A model generated the notes under the pieces. It was not told the DNA's origin. It worked only from the letters and a program-made list of their open reading frames with translations, and made no database searches. This document shows positions 25,061 through 34,786 of a stretch of 64,000 nucleotides of DNA, piece by piece. Location: positions 3,038,001 through 3,102,000 of the forward strand of contig NZ_CP017560.1 of assembly GCF_001753205.1 (NCBI RefSeq). Direction: 5' to 3'. Numbering within the stretch: the stretch's first letter is position 1; each line of letters opens with the position of its first letter. The position numbers and the translations under genes are program-made. Source of the stretch: Sporosarcina ureilytica (lineage in GTDB: Bacteria; Bacillota; Bacilli; Bacillales_A; Planococcaceae).

Positions 25061-25978
25061 ATGAGATCTACTTTGTATTTATTATTTCTTAGTTTACTAT
25101 GGGGCTCTTCATTTCTATGGACGAAGCAACTCCTTAATTATTTCCAGCCAACAACCATTGTATTTTTACGCTGTTTGTTTGGCATGATTGCTCTTTTACC
25201 ATTTTTACTCTTCTCTAAAGTAAAACTTGATTTAAAAGTTCAACCAAAATTCCTTCTTGTCGTTGCATTGGCCGCAGCAATTCCATGGAACTTTATGGGA
25301 TTCGCCTTACAAGGCATTGATTCAGGACTCAGTGGGATTTTAAACGCAACCACTCCCTTATTCGCTGTTTTATTTTCTATCGTTCTACTGAAAATCAAAC
25401 CATTGCGGAATCAAATTTTCAGCCTACTCATCGGTTTTATCGCAGTCGTCATCCTGATGTTTTTTTCCGGTCAAGCAATCGGTAGTCAATTTTCTATCGC
25501 ACACGCATTGCTCATGTTCGGCGTCACGTCTTGTTATGCACTTAACTCAATATTTGTGAATAAATACTACACGACAGTTCCGCCACTCCACTTAAGTTTT
25601 TGGACGCTAGCAATTGCAATTATGATCAATGGCCCTATTAGTTTATTAATGGAACCGAAAGCAATGCTAACTGTCGGAACACCTAGTGTCTTCTTATCAT
25701 TACTCGTTTTGGGCAGTTTAAGCTCGGGGCTCGGCTATGTGATTTTCTATGTCATCAATTCAGCCAGTGGTCCAATTTTCGCAGTGATGGTCACTTTTAT
25801 CGTGCCTTTTGTTTCAATTCTGCTAGGTGTCATTTTTCTGAATGAACCGTTACACATCGGAATTGCAATTGGATTACCTTTGATTGTGACGAGTTTGTTC
25901 TTGATGAACTTCCATTCTATAAAGTTTCGAAAAGTAGTGGAGAGTGCTCCTGGGAAGTTTGATGATGATTTTTCTTAA
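25061..25978 (+). CDS. EamA/DMT family transporter
   Basis: A 305-residue, ten-helix drug/metabolite transporter made of two EamA repeats. The first repeat opens LYLLFLSLLWGSSFLWTKQL, the second begins near 150 (HALLMFGVTSCYALNSIFV), and helix 9 has the usual IFAVMVTFIVPFVSILLGVI pattern with the FLNEPL loop. The start ATG has GAAGGCGAG upstream. A strong terminator follows at 25989. It is a single gene; metabolite export or import cannot be separated by sequence. Confidence 0.87.
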   Translation: MRSTLYLLFLSLLWGSSFLWTKQLLNYFQPTTIVFLRCLFGMIALLPFLLFSKVKLDLKVQPKFLLVVALAAAIPWNFMGFALQGIDSGLSGILNATTPLFAVLFSIVLLKIKPLRNQIFSLLIGFIAVVILMFFSGQAIGSQFSIAHALLMFGVTSCYALNSIFVNKYYTTVPPLHLSFWTLAIAIMINGPISLLMEPKAMLTVGTPSVFLSLLVLGSLSSGLGYVIFYVINSASGPIFAVMVTFIVPFVSILLGVIFLNEPLHIGIAIGLPLIVTSLFLMNFHSIKFRKVVESAPGKFDDDFS

Positions 25979-25988
25979 TTTAAGTAAA

Positions 25989-26026
25989 AGAGGGGATCCC
26001 GCCAATGCTGATGCAGGATCCCCTCT
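25989..26026 (+). terminator. Terminator of the EamA gene
   Basis: AGAGGGGATCC pairs perfectly with GGATCCCCTCT, followed by CTAATTTTTT. Confidence 0.9.
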
Positions 26027-26092
26027 CTAATTTTTTGAAGGGCACATGTGCCCCGCTCAATTATGACAATTCAACGTTTCGAATAAATACTA

Positions 26093-26136
26093 AAACGGAA
26101 GCCCATCGACCATTGACATGATAGGGTTTCCGCTTT
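26093..26136. terminator. Hairpin downstream of xylB
   Basis: AAAACGGAAGCCC pairs with GGGTTTCCGCTTTT. It lies between convergent genes and probably also ends the xyl transcript from the minus strand. Confidence 0.6.
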
Positions 26137-26137
26137 T

Positions 26138-26184
26138 ATGTGAAACTGTAGTGTATTGCCTGAATAGTTTCTTTGCACAGGCAC
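26138..26184 (+). repeat. Repeat tail, second form (copy 6)
   Basis: ATGTGAAACTGTAGTGTATT then GCCTGAATAGTTTCTTTGCA and CAGGCAC, immediately after the hairpin. Confidence 0.75.
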
Positions 26185-26310
26185 TCATTTGAGATGCCTA
26201 ATAAAAGTATTTATTATTAAGTTGAACCTTAGAACTATTCGATAGACAACATTATTAAACTTCAATTATATAGTGGCCACCTTTTACAGAGACTGAATTT
26301 TTGCCAACAA

Positions 26311-27810
26311 TCATTGTCGATATTCCATTAATTTTTCATTTACTGATTTTGTTTTTAGATAAACTTCTTTATAAACCTCAAATAACTTCATATATTTTTG
26401 AACATGTTTAACTATAGGTTCGTATTCTCTCTCAATCGTTAGAAACTTCTTCGCACAATCTTGTAATGATGGAAACCATCCACAGCCATATGCTGCAATC
26501 ATTGCAGCACCTAAACCAGGACCTTGCTCACTTGAAAGTTTAATAATCTTGGCGTTGAAAATATCTGCTTGCATTTGTAGCCAATGCTCATTTTTTGTCC
26601 CACCACCCGTTGAGACTATTGTATCGATTTTCTTCCCTTCTTGACGAAAGATTTCTAATGATTCATTTAAAGAAAAAGTTATTCCTTCAAGTACTGCTCG
26701 AACAAAGTCGCTTCTTACATGAGAGCTATCCATACCAATAAAGCTAGCCCGTATTAAAGCGTCAGCATGTGGAGTTCTTTCTCCTACCAAATAAGGCGTA
26801 AATAATAAGCCATTCGATCCAATTGGAACATTTTCTACACCAGTAAGTATCTCTTCAAAAGATTCCTCCGGTGCAAATACTTCTTTAAACCAACTTAAGC
26901 TATGCCCAGCGGATAACGTAACTCCCATCGTATAATAAGCATCGGCAAGTCCATGATTAAAGTAATGAACTTTTCCATCGAATTCTTTATCATTATTCGT
27001 CTCATGAGATAAAACTACTCCAGACGTTCCGATGCTACATAAAGTTTTACCATCTTCTAAAATTCCAGAACCGATTGCCCCGCATGCATTGTCTGCACCA
27101 CCAGCAAATACGCGTGTCTTTGAATCTAAACCAGTGACCTTCGCAAACTTCGAACTAATAAACCCTACCTCTGCGTGAGGCTCTACTAATGGCGGGCAGA
27201 TATCTATATTAATATCTAATGCATCGCAAATTTCCTTGCTCCATGCCTTTTTGGAAACATTTAACAATAATGTTCCTGCAGCATCTGAGTATTCTGTATG
27301 CAGTTTTTCAGTTAATCTATAACGTAAGTAATCCTTCGGTAAAACAAACTTATTTAGCTTTTCATAAAGATGAGGCTCATGTTCCTTCACCCATAATAAT
27401 TTTGGTAACGTAAATCCTTCTAATGCTGGATTCTTTGTAATTTCCAATAATCTATTTTCACCGATGACATCATAGATTTGCTGACATTGATTTGTTGTAC
27501 GTACATCATTCCATAAGATTGCGTTTCGTAAAACTTTATTATTTTCATCTAACAGAACGAGTCCATGCATTTGTCCAGAAAAACTAATTCCTTCAATATC
27601 GCTAGGATTTCCCTCGAAAGTTTGGAGTAACTCAGACAGCCCTGACACTGTCTGATCTACCCAGTCTTGAGGATTTTGCTCACTATATCCCGCTTTTTCA
27701 TGAATTAAGGAATACGCTTTTGATACTTCATGCACAATATTTCCATCTTGGTTTAACAATAAAATTTTTACTGCACTTGTTCCTAAGTCAATACCAATTA
27801 CGTATTTCAA
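26311..27810 (-). CDS. xylB: Xylulokinase
   Basis: Phosphorylates D-xylulose to xylulose 5-phosphate, which enters the pentose phosphate pathway. It is a 499-residue FGGY kinase with GIDLGTSAVKILLL (ATP phosphate-1 region) at 6-19, ISFSGQMHGLVLLD with the xylulose-specific SGQMHG at 78-83, catalytic Asp240 in FAGGADNACGAIG and adenosine-binding VSTGGGTKNEHWLQ. The start is TTG 27808-27810 with GAGGG six bases upstream. It is the last gene of the xyl cluster, 37 bp after xylA. Confidence 0.95.
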   Translation of the reverse strand: MKYVIGIDLGTSAVKILLLNQDGNIVHEVSKAYSLIHEKAGYSEQNPQDWVDQTVSGLSELLQTFEGNPSDIEGISFSGQMHGLVLLDENNKVLRNAILWNDVRTTNQCQQIYDVIGENRLLEITKNPALEGFTLPKLLWVKEHEPHLYEKLNKFVLPKDYLRYRLTEKLHTEYSDAAGTLLLNVSKKAWSKEICDALDINIDICPPLVEPHAEVGFISSKFAKVTGLDSKTRVFAGGADNACGAIGSGILEDGKTLCSIGTSGVVLSHETNNDKEFDGKVHYFNHGLADAYYTMGVTLSAGHSLSWFKEVFAPEESFEEILTGVENVPIGSNGLLFTPYLVGERTPHADALIRASFIGMDSSHVRSDFVRAVLEGITFSLNESLEIFRQEGKKIDTIVSTGGGTKNEHWLQMQADIFNAKIIKLSSEQGPGLGAAMIAAYGCGWFPSLQDCAKKFLTIEREYEPIVKHVQKYMKLFEVYKEVYLKTKSVNEKLMEYRQ

Positions 27811-27847
27811 AGCAATCCCTCTCCATTTGCTAATTCATATGAACTGA

Positions 27848-29173
27848 TTATGCTTCTGCGTATGCTTTCACAATGTATTGATTAATTGTCGCTTTAATTT
27901 GCTCGATACGACCAGATGACAATTGTACATCTGTTAAATTATGCACGTGCTCTTCAAGTTTGTGGAAGTCTGTCTTACCTTTAACAATTTCTAATCCAAT
28001 GCCAGACGTATAACTTTCATAACGATCATCTACAATGTTCTCGAGTACTTTATCTTCAATAAGCTTCTGTGCAACTCTCGTTCCAATCGCAAACGTATCC
28101 ATCCCGGCAATATGCGCAAGGAATAAATCTTCCGCTGTGAATGAACTTCTTCTAACTTTTGCGTCAAAGTTCAAACCACCTTTGCCTAGACCGCCATTTT
28201 TAATAATTTCATACATGGCCAATGTTGCCGAATACACATCTGTCGGAAACTCGTCCGTATCCCATCCTAATAACGGATCCCCTTGGTTGGCATCAACAGA
28301 TCCCAGCATATTATTAACTCTTGCATAACGAAGTTCATGCTCGAATGTATGGCCAGCTAATGTTGCATGGTTTGCTTCAATATTAAATTTAAAATGATCT
28401 TGAAGGTCGTACTTTTGTAAAAATGCGAGGCTTGTTGCTACATCATAGTCATATTGATGCGTCGTTGGCTCTTTCGGTTTTGGTTCAATTAAGAACTGCG
28501 CATCGAAGCCAATCTCCTTCGCGTAGTCTACAGCCATATGATAAAAACGAGCCATATTATCCATTTCTAATTTCATATCTGTGTTTAACAGTGTTTCATA
28601 ACCTTCTCTTCCACCCCAAAACACATAGTTTTCTGCTCCTAACTCTTTACCAATTTCCAACCCTTTTTTAACACGAGCAGCTGAATATGCAAATACATCA
28701 GCACTGCTAGACGAAGCTGCACCATGTAAAAAGCGTGGATGTGTAAAGTTATTCGCAGTATTCCAAAGTAACTTTGTTTTACTATCTTTCATATATCCTC
28801 TAATCATATCTACGATAGTATCTAAGTTTTTATTTGTCTCTCGTAAACTGCTTCCTTCTGGTGCGATATCGATATCATGGAAACAGAAAAATGGTACATT
28901 CAACTTTTCAAAGAATTCAAACGCCGCCTCTACGCGAGCTTTCGCCAAATCCATCCCAGTATAATGATTCCAAGGACGAACCATCGTTCCAGCTCCAAAT
29001 GGATCCGAACCATCCATCGTAAATGTATGCCAATACGCTACGCCAAAACGAAGATACTCTTCCATTGTTTGATTCCCAATTTTTTCTTCCGGGTTATAAA
29101 ATTTAAATGCAAATGGATTTGATGAATTTGAACCTTCATATTTAATACTATTTATGTCTTTGAAATAAGTCAC
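27848..29173 (-). CDS. xylA: Xylose isomerase
   Basis: Converts D-xylose to D-xylulose with two divalent metals. It is a 441-residue class II enzyme. Catalytic His99 is in [13 protein letters not shown]; the metal ligand Glu230 and Lys232 are in [16 protein letters not shown]; further ligands are in [12 protein letters not shown] and [11 protein letters not shown]. The start is a GTG (29171-29173) nine bases after GGGGG; the frame is open 14 codons further but this gives the normal family N-terminus. It lies between xylH and xylB, with an AT-rich gap of 156 bp in which no clear operator was found. Confidence 0.95.
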   Translation of the reverse strand: MTYFKDINSIKYEGSNSSNPFAFKFYNPEEKIGNQTMEEYLRFGVAYWHTFTMDGSDPFGAGTMVRPWNHYTGMDLAKARVEAAFEFFEKLNVPFFCFHDIDIAPEGSSLRETNKNLDTIVDMIRGYMKDSKTKLLWNTANNFTHPRFLHGAASSSSADVFAYSAARVKKGLEIGKELGAENYVFWGGREGYETLLNTDMKLEMDNMARFYHMAVDYAKEIGFDAQFLIEPKPKEPTTHQYDYDVATSLAFLQKYDLQDHFKFNIEANHATLAGHTFEHELRYARVNNMLGSVDANQGDPLLGWDTDEFPTDVYSATLAMYEIIKNGGLGKGGLNFDAKVRRSSFTAEDLFLAHIAGMDTFAIGTRVAQKLIEDKVLENIVDDRYESYTSGIGLEIVKGKTDFHKLEEHVHNLTDVQLSSGRIEQIKATINQYIVKAYAEA

Positions 29174-29329
29174 GAATAAATACCCCCAATTTCTTGATAT
29201 AGCAAATGCCTTCAATTATATCTACAACAAAATCTGATTTTAGAGATAAAGGAAATAAGTAATTCCTCCACAGTTTTTTTATTAATATACATAAATGGTT
29301 ATCCCATTATTAAATTTCACAAGCAGTAC

Positions 29330-30496
29330 TTATTTCTTATTAGCAATATCAATCCAAACAGCAAGAATGAGAATTAAACCTTTTACAATATACTGCCAAA
29401 ATGTTTCAACGTTCATCATACTCATACCATTATCGATACTGGCCATTATTAAAGCCCCTATTAATGTTCCGATAATCTTTCCTCTACCGCCCATTAAACT
29501 TGTACCGCCAATAACACAAGCTGCGATAGCATCCAATTCATACATATTTCCTGCATTAACGGTAGCCGCATTCAATCTACTTGTTAACAAAACTCCTGCG
29601 AGACCTGCTAATCCCCCCATTATAATAAACACCCATAGTGTATTACGTTTAATATTTATTCCAGATAATGCTGCGGCTTCAGCATTTCCACCTATTGCAT
29701 AAATATATCTACCAAAAGAAGTCTTATTTGAAATAAAGACAAATATGATAGCCAAGAAAACGACAATTAATATCGGTGTTGGAATGCCGTAATATCGATT
29801 TAACATATATGTGGCTAATAAAATAAATAATGAATAAACTGAAACCTTTCCATAGTCAATTACCCAACTCTGTATCATTAATCCCATTGAATCTCTATTG
29901 GCACGATTTCTTATCGTTCCAAAAATTAATAATGCAACACTAAGAAATGCAAGCCCATAACCTATCACATGGGGTAGATAACTATTCCCAATATATTTAA
30001 AGCTATCATTTAAAGGGGCTATCGTTTGTCCTTTGCTTAATCCTATAAGGATTCCCCTAAAAATTAACATACCGCCTAACGTAACAATAAAAGCTGGAAC
30101 CGCCCTGTAAGCAACCCACCATCCTTGCCAAACACCAAATAATGCACCGATTGCAACCGCAGCTACAATTACTGCGAAAGTGCTCCATCCATGCCAAACT
30201 TGCAATATTGCAGCAATTCCCCCAGTTAACCCAACTAACGATCCAACCGACAAATCAATATGACCAGCAACAATAATAAATGTCATTCCTATTGATATGA
30301 CAGAAATAACCGCCATTTGCGCCGATAAATTGGATAAATTTCTTGAGGATAAAAATTCTCCTCCTGTCATAATCCCGAAGAGCAAAGCAATTAATACTAA
30401 GGCAATAATTAACGTGTATGCTTGAAGGTCAAATTTAAAGCTTAAACCTTTCTTTTCTTGTTCATCTGTCTTATCTATTACCGACTGATTGTTCAA
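29330..30496 (-). CDS. xylH: Xylose ABC transporter permease
   Basis: The membrane component of a high-affinity sugar importer (CUT2 family). It has 388 residues and about ten helices, with SAQMAVISVISIGMTFIIVA followed by GHIDLSVGSLVGLTGG, the family hallmark, and the C-terminal ALSGINIKRN coupling loop and CVIGGTSLMGGRGKIIGTLI region. The length is that of XylH rather than the shorter RbsC (about 320). The start is a TTG (30494-30496) with AGGGGGA upstream, overlapping the end of xylG by 26 bp, so translation is likely coupled. Confidence 0.9.
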   Translation of the reverse strand: MNNQSVIDKTDEQEKKGLSFKFDLQAYTLIIALVLIALLFGIMTGGEFLSSRNLSNLSAQMAVISVISIGMTFIIVAGHIDLSVGSLVGLTGGIAAILQVWHGWSTFAVIVAAVAIGALFGVWQGWWVAYRAVPAFIVTLGGMLIFRGILIGLSKGQTIAPLNDSFKYIGNSYLPHVIGYGLAFLSVALLIFGTIRNRANRDSMGLMIQSWVIDYGKVSVYSLFILLATYMLNRYYGIPTPILIVVFLAIIFVFISNKTSFGRYIYAIGGNAEAAALSGINIKRNTLWVFIIMGGLAGLAGVLLTSRLNAATVNAGNMYELDAIAACVIGGTSLMGGRGKIIGTLIGALIMASIDNGMSMMNVETFWQYIVKGLILILAVWIDIANKK

Positions 30497-32012
30497 GATT
30501 GTCTCCCCCTGTCGCACATAGCATTATTTTCTCTTGTGTTGCTTCATCCCTTGAAAACTCGCCAGTAATTCTTCCTTCGGCCATCACGAGAATTCTATCC
30601 GACATCCCCAACACTTCGGGCAATTCCGAGGAAATGATAACAATGCCAACACCTTGGGCTGCTAACTCATTAATAATTTTATATATTTCATATTTCGCTC
30701 CAACATCAATTCCTCTGGTCGGTTCATCGAGTATTAAAATTTTAGGATTGGTTAATAACCACTTACTTAAAACAACTTTTTGTTGATTCCCACCACTTAA
30801 TTGTTCAACTCTCGCCTCCAAGGAAGGAGCTTTTAACATCATCTTTTCTGTTAAATCCATCGTTCTTCGTAATTCTAAAGCAGCATCTATTAAATTTACT
30901 TTCATCACCTTATTTAAAGCAGCAAGTGTCGTATTCTGGGTAATATTCATACCAAACACTAGTCCAAATCTCTTTCTATCCTCTGAGACATAAGCGATGC
31001 CCTTTTGAATTGCTTCCGCCGGACTTTTAATATTAACGTCTTCTCCATCAACAATTACACTTCCATCTCTTTTTCCATCAAACTTTCCAAAAAGACTCAT
31101 AAACAGCTCGGTTCTACCTGCTCCCATAAGTCCAGATATACCAACTATTTCTCCCTTTTTCAGTGAAAAAGAAACGTTATCACTAACCTTTGAACCTGAA
31201 TTATCTGTAGTAGTATAAGCCTTAACTTCTAATACGTTTTCAGTACTAATTGGTCGAGCTTCGTAGGGGAATAACTCTGTCAATTCACGACCAACCATTT
31301 TAGTTATAATTTTATCTTCATTTAACTGTTCAATTGGATCTGAACTAATCGTTTTCCCATCCCTTAAAATAGTAACCGTATCTGCAAGTGACATAACTTC
31401 ATTAAGTTTGTGTGAAATGTATATGCATGTAACACCTTTCTCTCGTAATTCATTAAGCAAATTCATGAGAACTTCGACGTCACTTTCTGTTAATGCTGCA
31501 GTTGGTTCGTCTAATATAAGTATTTCTGTTTTTTGAGTTAATGCTTTTGTAATTTCAATTAATTGTTGCTTCCCAACAGTTAAATCTCCAACACGAGTTT
31601 GCGGATCAAGATCTAAACCTATGTACTGTAACCACTTTTTAGCTTCTGCATAGATCTTGTTCCAGTTAATAATTTTTTTCCTTATTAAATCATGACTTAA
31701 AAAAAGGTTTTCTGCGATTGTCATATCTTCAACTAGTGCAAGTTCTTGATAAATAATTGAAACCCCTGCATCTTGAGATTCTTTAATTGACTTAAATTCA
31801 ACATTTTCTCCATTAATTACTATTTTCCCTGAATATTCATTGTGAGCGTAGACGCCACTCAGGATTTTCATCAGGGTTGATTTCCCAGCACCATTTTCAC
31901 CACATAAAGCATGTATCTCACCTTTTCTTACCGAAATTGAAACATTATCCAATGCTAATACTCCAGGAAATTCTTTAGTTATTCCTTTCATCTCGAGTGC
32001 ATATGTTTCCAA
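30471..32012 (-). CDS. xylG: Xylose ABC transporter ATP-binding protein (double NBD)
   Basis: A 513-residue CUT2 ATPase with two nucleotide-binding domains. The first (about 5-240) has Walker A GENGAGKSTLMKILSG, signature VGKQQLIEITKAL and Walker B ILILDEPTAAL. The second (about 260-505) has the usual degenerate Walker A GLMGAGRTELFMSLFG, a good LSGGNQQKVVLSKWL signature and LILDEPTRGIDVGAK. This asymmetric pattern is normal for XylG/RbsA/MglA. It follows xylF after a 158-bp gap holding a stem-loop. Confidence 0.93.
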   Translation of the reverse strand: METYALEMKGITKEFPGVLALDNVSISVRKGEIHALCGENGAGKSTLMKILSGVYAHNEYSGKIVINGENVEFKSIKESQDAGVSIIYQELALVEDMTIAENLFLSHDLIRKKIINWNKIYAEAKKWLQYIGLDLDPQTRVGDLTVGKQQLIEITKALTQKTEILILDEPTAALTESDVEVLMNLLNELREKGVTCIYISHKLNEVMSLADTVTILRDGKTISSDPIEQLNEDKIITKMVGRELTELFPYEARPISTENVLEVKAYTTTDNSGSKVSDNVSFSLKKGEIVGISGLMGAGRTELFMSLFGKFDGKRDGSVIVDGEDVNIKSPAEAIQKGIAYVSEDRKRFGLVFGMNITQNTTLAALNKVMKVNLIDAALELRRTMDLTEKMMLKAPSLEARVEQLSGGNQQKVVLSKWLLTNPKILILDEPTRGIDVGAKYEIYKIINELAAQGVGIVIISSELPEVLGMSDRILVMAEGRITGEFSRDEATQEKIMLCATGGDNLEQSVGNR

Positions 32013-32131
32013 TTCGGTTACACCTCCTTAAGCTTCAAAAATTCATGAATAAATCTTGAGGAAACGGGCTAAATATTGGCTTTGACAACTAATCATAGCT
32101 TTAAACTATTATTATTTAGAATAAATAAAGT

Positions 32132-32156
32132 GGAGAGAGCGAGTATAACTCTCTCC
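32132..32156 (-). terminator. Stem-loop between xylF and xylG
   Basis: GGAGAGAG pairs with CTCTCTCC around a 9-nt loop. On the minus strand it is followed by ACTTTATTTATTC, a weak terminator. Such structures after binding-protein genes commonly reduce read-through or protect the upstream mRNA, so that more binding protein than ATPase is made. Confidence 0.65.
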
Positions 32157-32170
32157 CTTAAAGTTACTTA

Positions 32171-33271
32171 TTATGGTCGTGGTGGACGCTCGTCTTCTGG
32201 AACATTTTTATAGACATCGTCATATGTGTGGAAACCATCTTTAATTACAGTTTCAATTACATTATCTGCATTTACTAACACAATATCTAACTTCAAGAAG
32301 GGTACATCCATTACTCCGTTATTAATAGAGCCATCACCCTCTACTTTTTCCCCTTTAGCCAATGCTACTGCCGCATTTGCACTTTGTACTGCAAGCTCCT
32401 TAATTGGCTTGTAGACAGTCATAGATTGAGTACCTTCAACAATTCTTTGAACAGCTGCTAAATCAGCATCTTGACCTGATACTGCCACCTTCCCAGCCAA
32501 TCCTTGTCCCGCTAAAGCTTGAATAGCACCGCCAGCAGTACTGTCATTTGAAGCAACAATTGCATCGATATCGTCTTTATTTACTGTTAAAGTATTTTCG
32601 ATTATTGCCATAGCCTCACTGGCGTCCCAGTTTTTTGCCCACTGGTCACCGATAACTTCAATTTCACCACTGTCAACAAGGGGCTGAACTATATTCATTT
32701 GACCTTCTCGAACCAATTTAGCAGTAAAATCTGTCGGTGATCCTCCTAGCATAAAGAATTTTCCGCTAGACTTTTCTGCTAGAACTCCTTCCGCCTGCAT
32801 TTCTCCAACTTTAATATTGTCAAACGATACATAAGCGTCAATTTCAACATTATTAATTAACCTGTCATAGGCCAAGACTGGAATTCCTTCTGCTTTCGCT
32901 TGTTCTACAGCCGGTATTAAAGCATCCGAGTTTATTGCAATAATTACAAGTGCATCTATCCCTTGAGAAATCATGTTTTGGATTTGTGATAATTGATTCG
33001 CCTCATCACTATTTGCTGATTGAACTAATACTGTAGCACCTAGTTCTTCAGCGGTTTGAACGAAGTGATCTCGGTCATGTTGCCAACGCTCTAATGTCAA
33101 ATCTGGAATCGACAGTCCGATTTTAAACTCTTTTTCATCAGTGTCATCTGATGCCTCCACTTTATCTTCTTGATTATCAACATCTGTTCCGGCGTCTTGT
33201 CCACATGCCGCTAGAATCATTAACATTCCTAGTATTAATACAGCCCAAATCATAGATTTATATTTTTTCAT
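32171..33271 (-). CDS. xylF: Xylose-binding lipoprotein of the ABC transporter
   Basis: The substrate-binding protein for XylGH. At 366 residues it begins with a lipoprotein signal peptide (ILGMLMILAACGQD, lipobox LAAC, Cys at about 23), then the periplasmic-binding type I fold: KIGLSIPDLTLERWQHDRDH, ALVIIAINSDALIPAVEQAK, IPVLAYDRLI, and IDAIVASNDSTAGGAIQAL. The LTLERWxxDRD segment is typical of XylF. The start ATG 33269-33271 follows GGTGGAAGAAGAG; a GTG 15 bases upstream lies within that ribosome site. Cys-anchored to the outer face of the membrane. Confidence 0.92.
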   Translation of the reverse strand: MKKYKSMIWAVLILGMLMILAACGQDAGTDVDNQEDKVEASDDTDEKEFKIGLSIPDLTLERWQHDRDHFVQTAEELGATVLVQSANSDEANQLSQIQNMISQGIDALVIIAINSDALIPAVEQAKAEGIPVLAYDRLINNVEIDAYVSFDNIKVGEMQAEGVLAEKSSGKFFMLGGSPTDFTAKLVREGQMNIVQPLVDSGEIEVIGDQWAKNWDASEAMAIIENTLTVNKDDIDAIVASNDSTAGGAIQALAGQGLAGKVAVSGQDADLAAVQRIVEGTQSMTVYKPIKELAVQSANAAVALAKGEKVEGDGSINNGVMDVPFLKLDIVLVNADNVIETVIKDGFHTYDDVYKNVPEDERPPRP

Positions 33272-33331
33272 AGTCTCTTCTTCCACCTTTACATTATTGT
33301 AATTAAACTTTTTAGAACTAACTCATTTGAT

Positions 33332-34687
33332 TTATTTGACCGTCAATGCATAGTCATTGGAAAGAATCAATGGTGTATAATACCCGGGTGTCGAAGAAAA
33401 CGGTAGAATATCATCGCTAATCTGTAAACCTAATTCTCCACGCATAAATTTCTGTCGAGCTTTTATTCGTTCCCACATGTCAGGATATTTCTTTGCAATT
33501 GCATCTCTCAAATGTTGATCAGCTAAGAATACCGAATCCTCACAATTTAGTACGATACCATCTTCCATAGGTGCTGGGATGATGTCACATTGAATCGCCA
33601 TTCCAGAAGATACTTTTTCATTACTCCCTGGTCTAAATGAAGTATGGAGCCACTCATCCGAACTCGTTAAATGTCCAGGATTTAATGCTGGTCGTAGTCC
33701 GCCTACGGCAAGTTCTTCACTAATGTGATTATAAATATCGCCGCCACTCACACCTACAGACACTGATTCATACCAAGCAGCAATTCCTCTATAATATGGA
33801 ATCGCCCATTTTTCTAAATATTCATCGTTAACACTATCTACTAATCCGCCTCGTGCACTGAGCCCACCGCGATATCCTAATGCTGTAAATAGACCATCGC
33901 CCTTTTCTACTTTTTTAGCGCTTGGACTCCTTAAGCCTACTATTTCATTTTTACCAGAAGCATACATGACATACGTCGTTAAAGGTTCTCCTGCGTAGCC
34001 CATCTTTGAAACCGCTTCCAATTCGGATACGCCAGGTTGGGTTCCTTTCACAATTCTGTGTAATGCGGCAGATGCTCTTGTCGCTGCCCATTCAAAAACT
34101 GCAATTTGTTCAACTTCATTGTAAGCACGTAACCCTTTCGTAGGGTGCATTAAAATAGATGAAACATCAACGATAGCTTCTGAATCTTTTACAAGACTTT
34201 CCACGCAATCTACGAGGTACGCTGGAACAAATAAGCCTTTAAAGTCTTGTTTCTCTTCATCCTCTAAATACTTCCAGCCAACAACTCCTACCTTATTTCC
34301 ACTTGATAGGCCAATGTTTTTAAGTATTTCATCTAAACGCGGTGAGATACTTCGATCTTGTCCCATTAAACTAAATGATTGACATAGTATAGTTTCCAGT
34401 TGCGGCTTAACTACACTCTTATACATCATTCCTTCATTTCCTACTAATAAATATCTTTGATTATCTTTTCCTAAGACAAGAACTGCCTCTTCGAATCTAG
34501 GGTCAAATTCAGTTAAATAAAAGAGATTTGCAAAATGCTCTCGATCACCATAAACTACTACCCAATCACACTCTGATTTTGCATATAGTTTGTTGCACCT
34601 CTCTTCATAAATAGAACTTGGTATTTCAGGCATCTCTTCTGGAATCCCAAAATTAGGAAGCTCCAATTTTCTCCACTCGATATTCAT
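33332..34687 (-). CDS. M24 (aminopeptidase P-like) fold protein, metal ligands apparently lost
   Basis: A 451-residue protein between xylR and xylF. The N-terminal creatinase-like domain (about 30-170) and the C-terminal pita-bread half (about 190-430; AVFEWAATRASAALHRIVKG, then GVSGGDIYNHISEEL) identify the M24B group. The two aspartates expected in a D-x10-D motif are not visible in KGDGLFTALGYRGGLSARGG, although a His (NPGHLTSSDEW) and the late Glu (VLNCEDSVFL) remain. It may be a non-hydrolytic relative or act on another substrate. The start ATG 34685-34687 follows GAGGGGG. It is co-directional with xyl genes, but a link to xylose is only positional. Confidence 0.7.
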   Translation of the reverse strand: MNIEWRKLELPNFGIPEEMPEIPSSIYEERCNKLYAKSECDWVVVYGDREHFANLFYLTEFDPRFEEAVLVLGKDNQRYLLVGNEGMMYKSVVKPQLETILCQSFSLMGQDRSISPRLDEILKNIGLSSGNKVGVVGWKYLEDEEKQDFKGLFVPAYLVDCVESLVKDSEAIVDVSSILMHPTKGLRAYNEVEQIAVFEWAATRASAALHRIVKGTQPGVSELEAVSKMGYAGEPLTTYVMYASGKNEIVGLRSPSAKKVEKGDGLFTALGYRGGLSARGGLVDSVNDEYLEKWAIPYYRGIAAWYESVSVGVSGGDIYNHISEELAVGGLRPALNPGHLTSSDEWLHTSFRPGSNEKVSSGMAIQCDIIPAPMEDGIVLNCEDSVFLADQHLRDAIAKKYPDMWERIKARQKFMRGELGLQISDDILPFSSTPGYYTPLILSNDYALTVK

Positions 34688-34786
34688 TGAAAAAATCCCC
34701 CTCAATTCTAATTTATTATATTTCTTAATGGTTCCCCCTTCCTACTTCTACATGAAATTCCCCCTTTCAATAAGTAATAATAAAAA

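Noticed and set aside
32093..32125. Promoter-like TTGACA ... TATTAT on the plus strand between xylF and xylG
   Set aside because: It points against every gene nearby and the spacing is 18-19 bp in AT-rich DNA where such matches are frequent.
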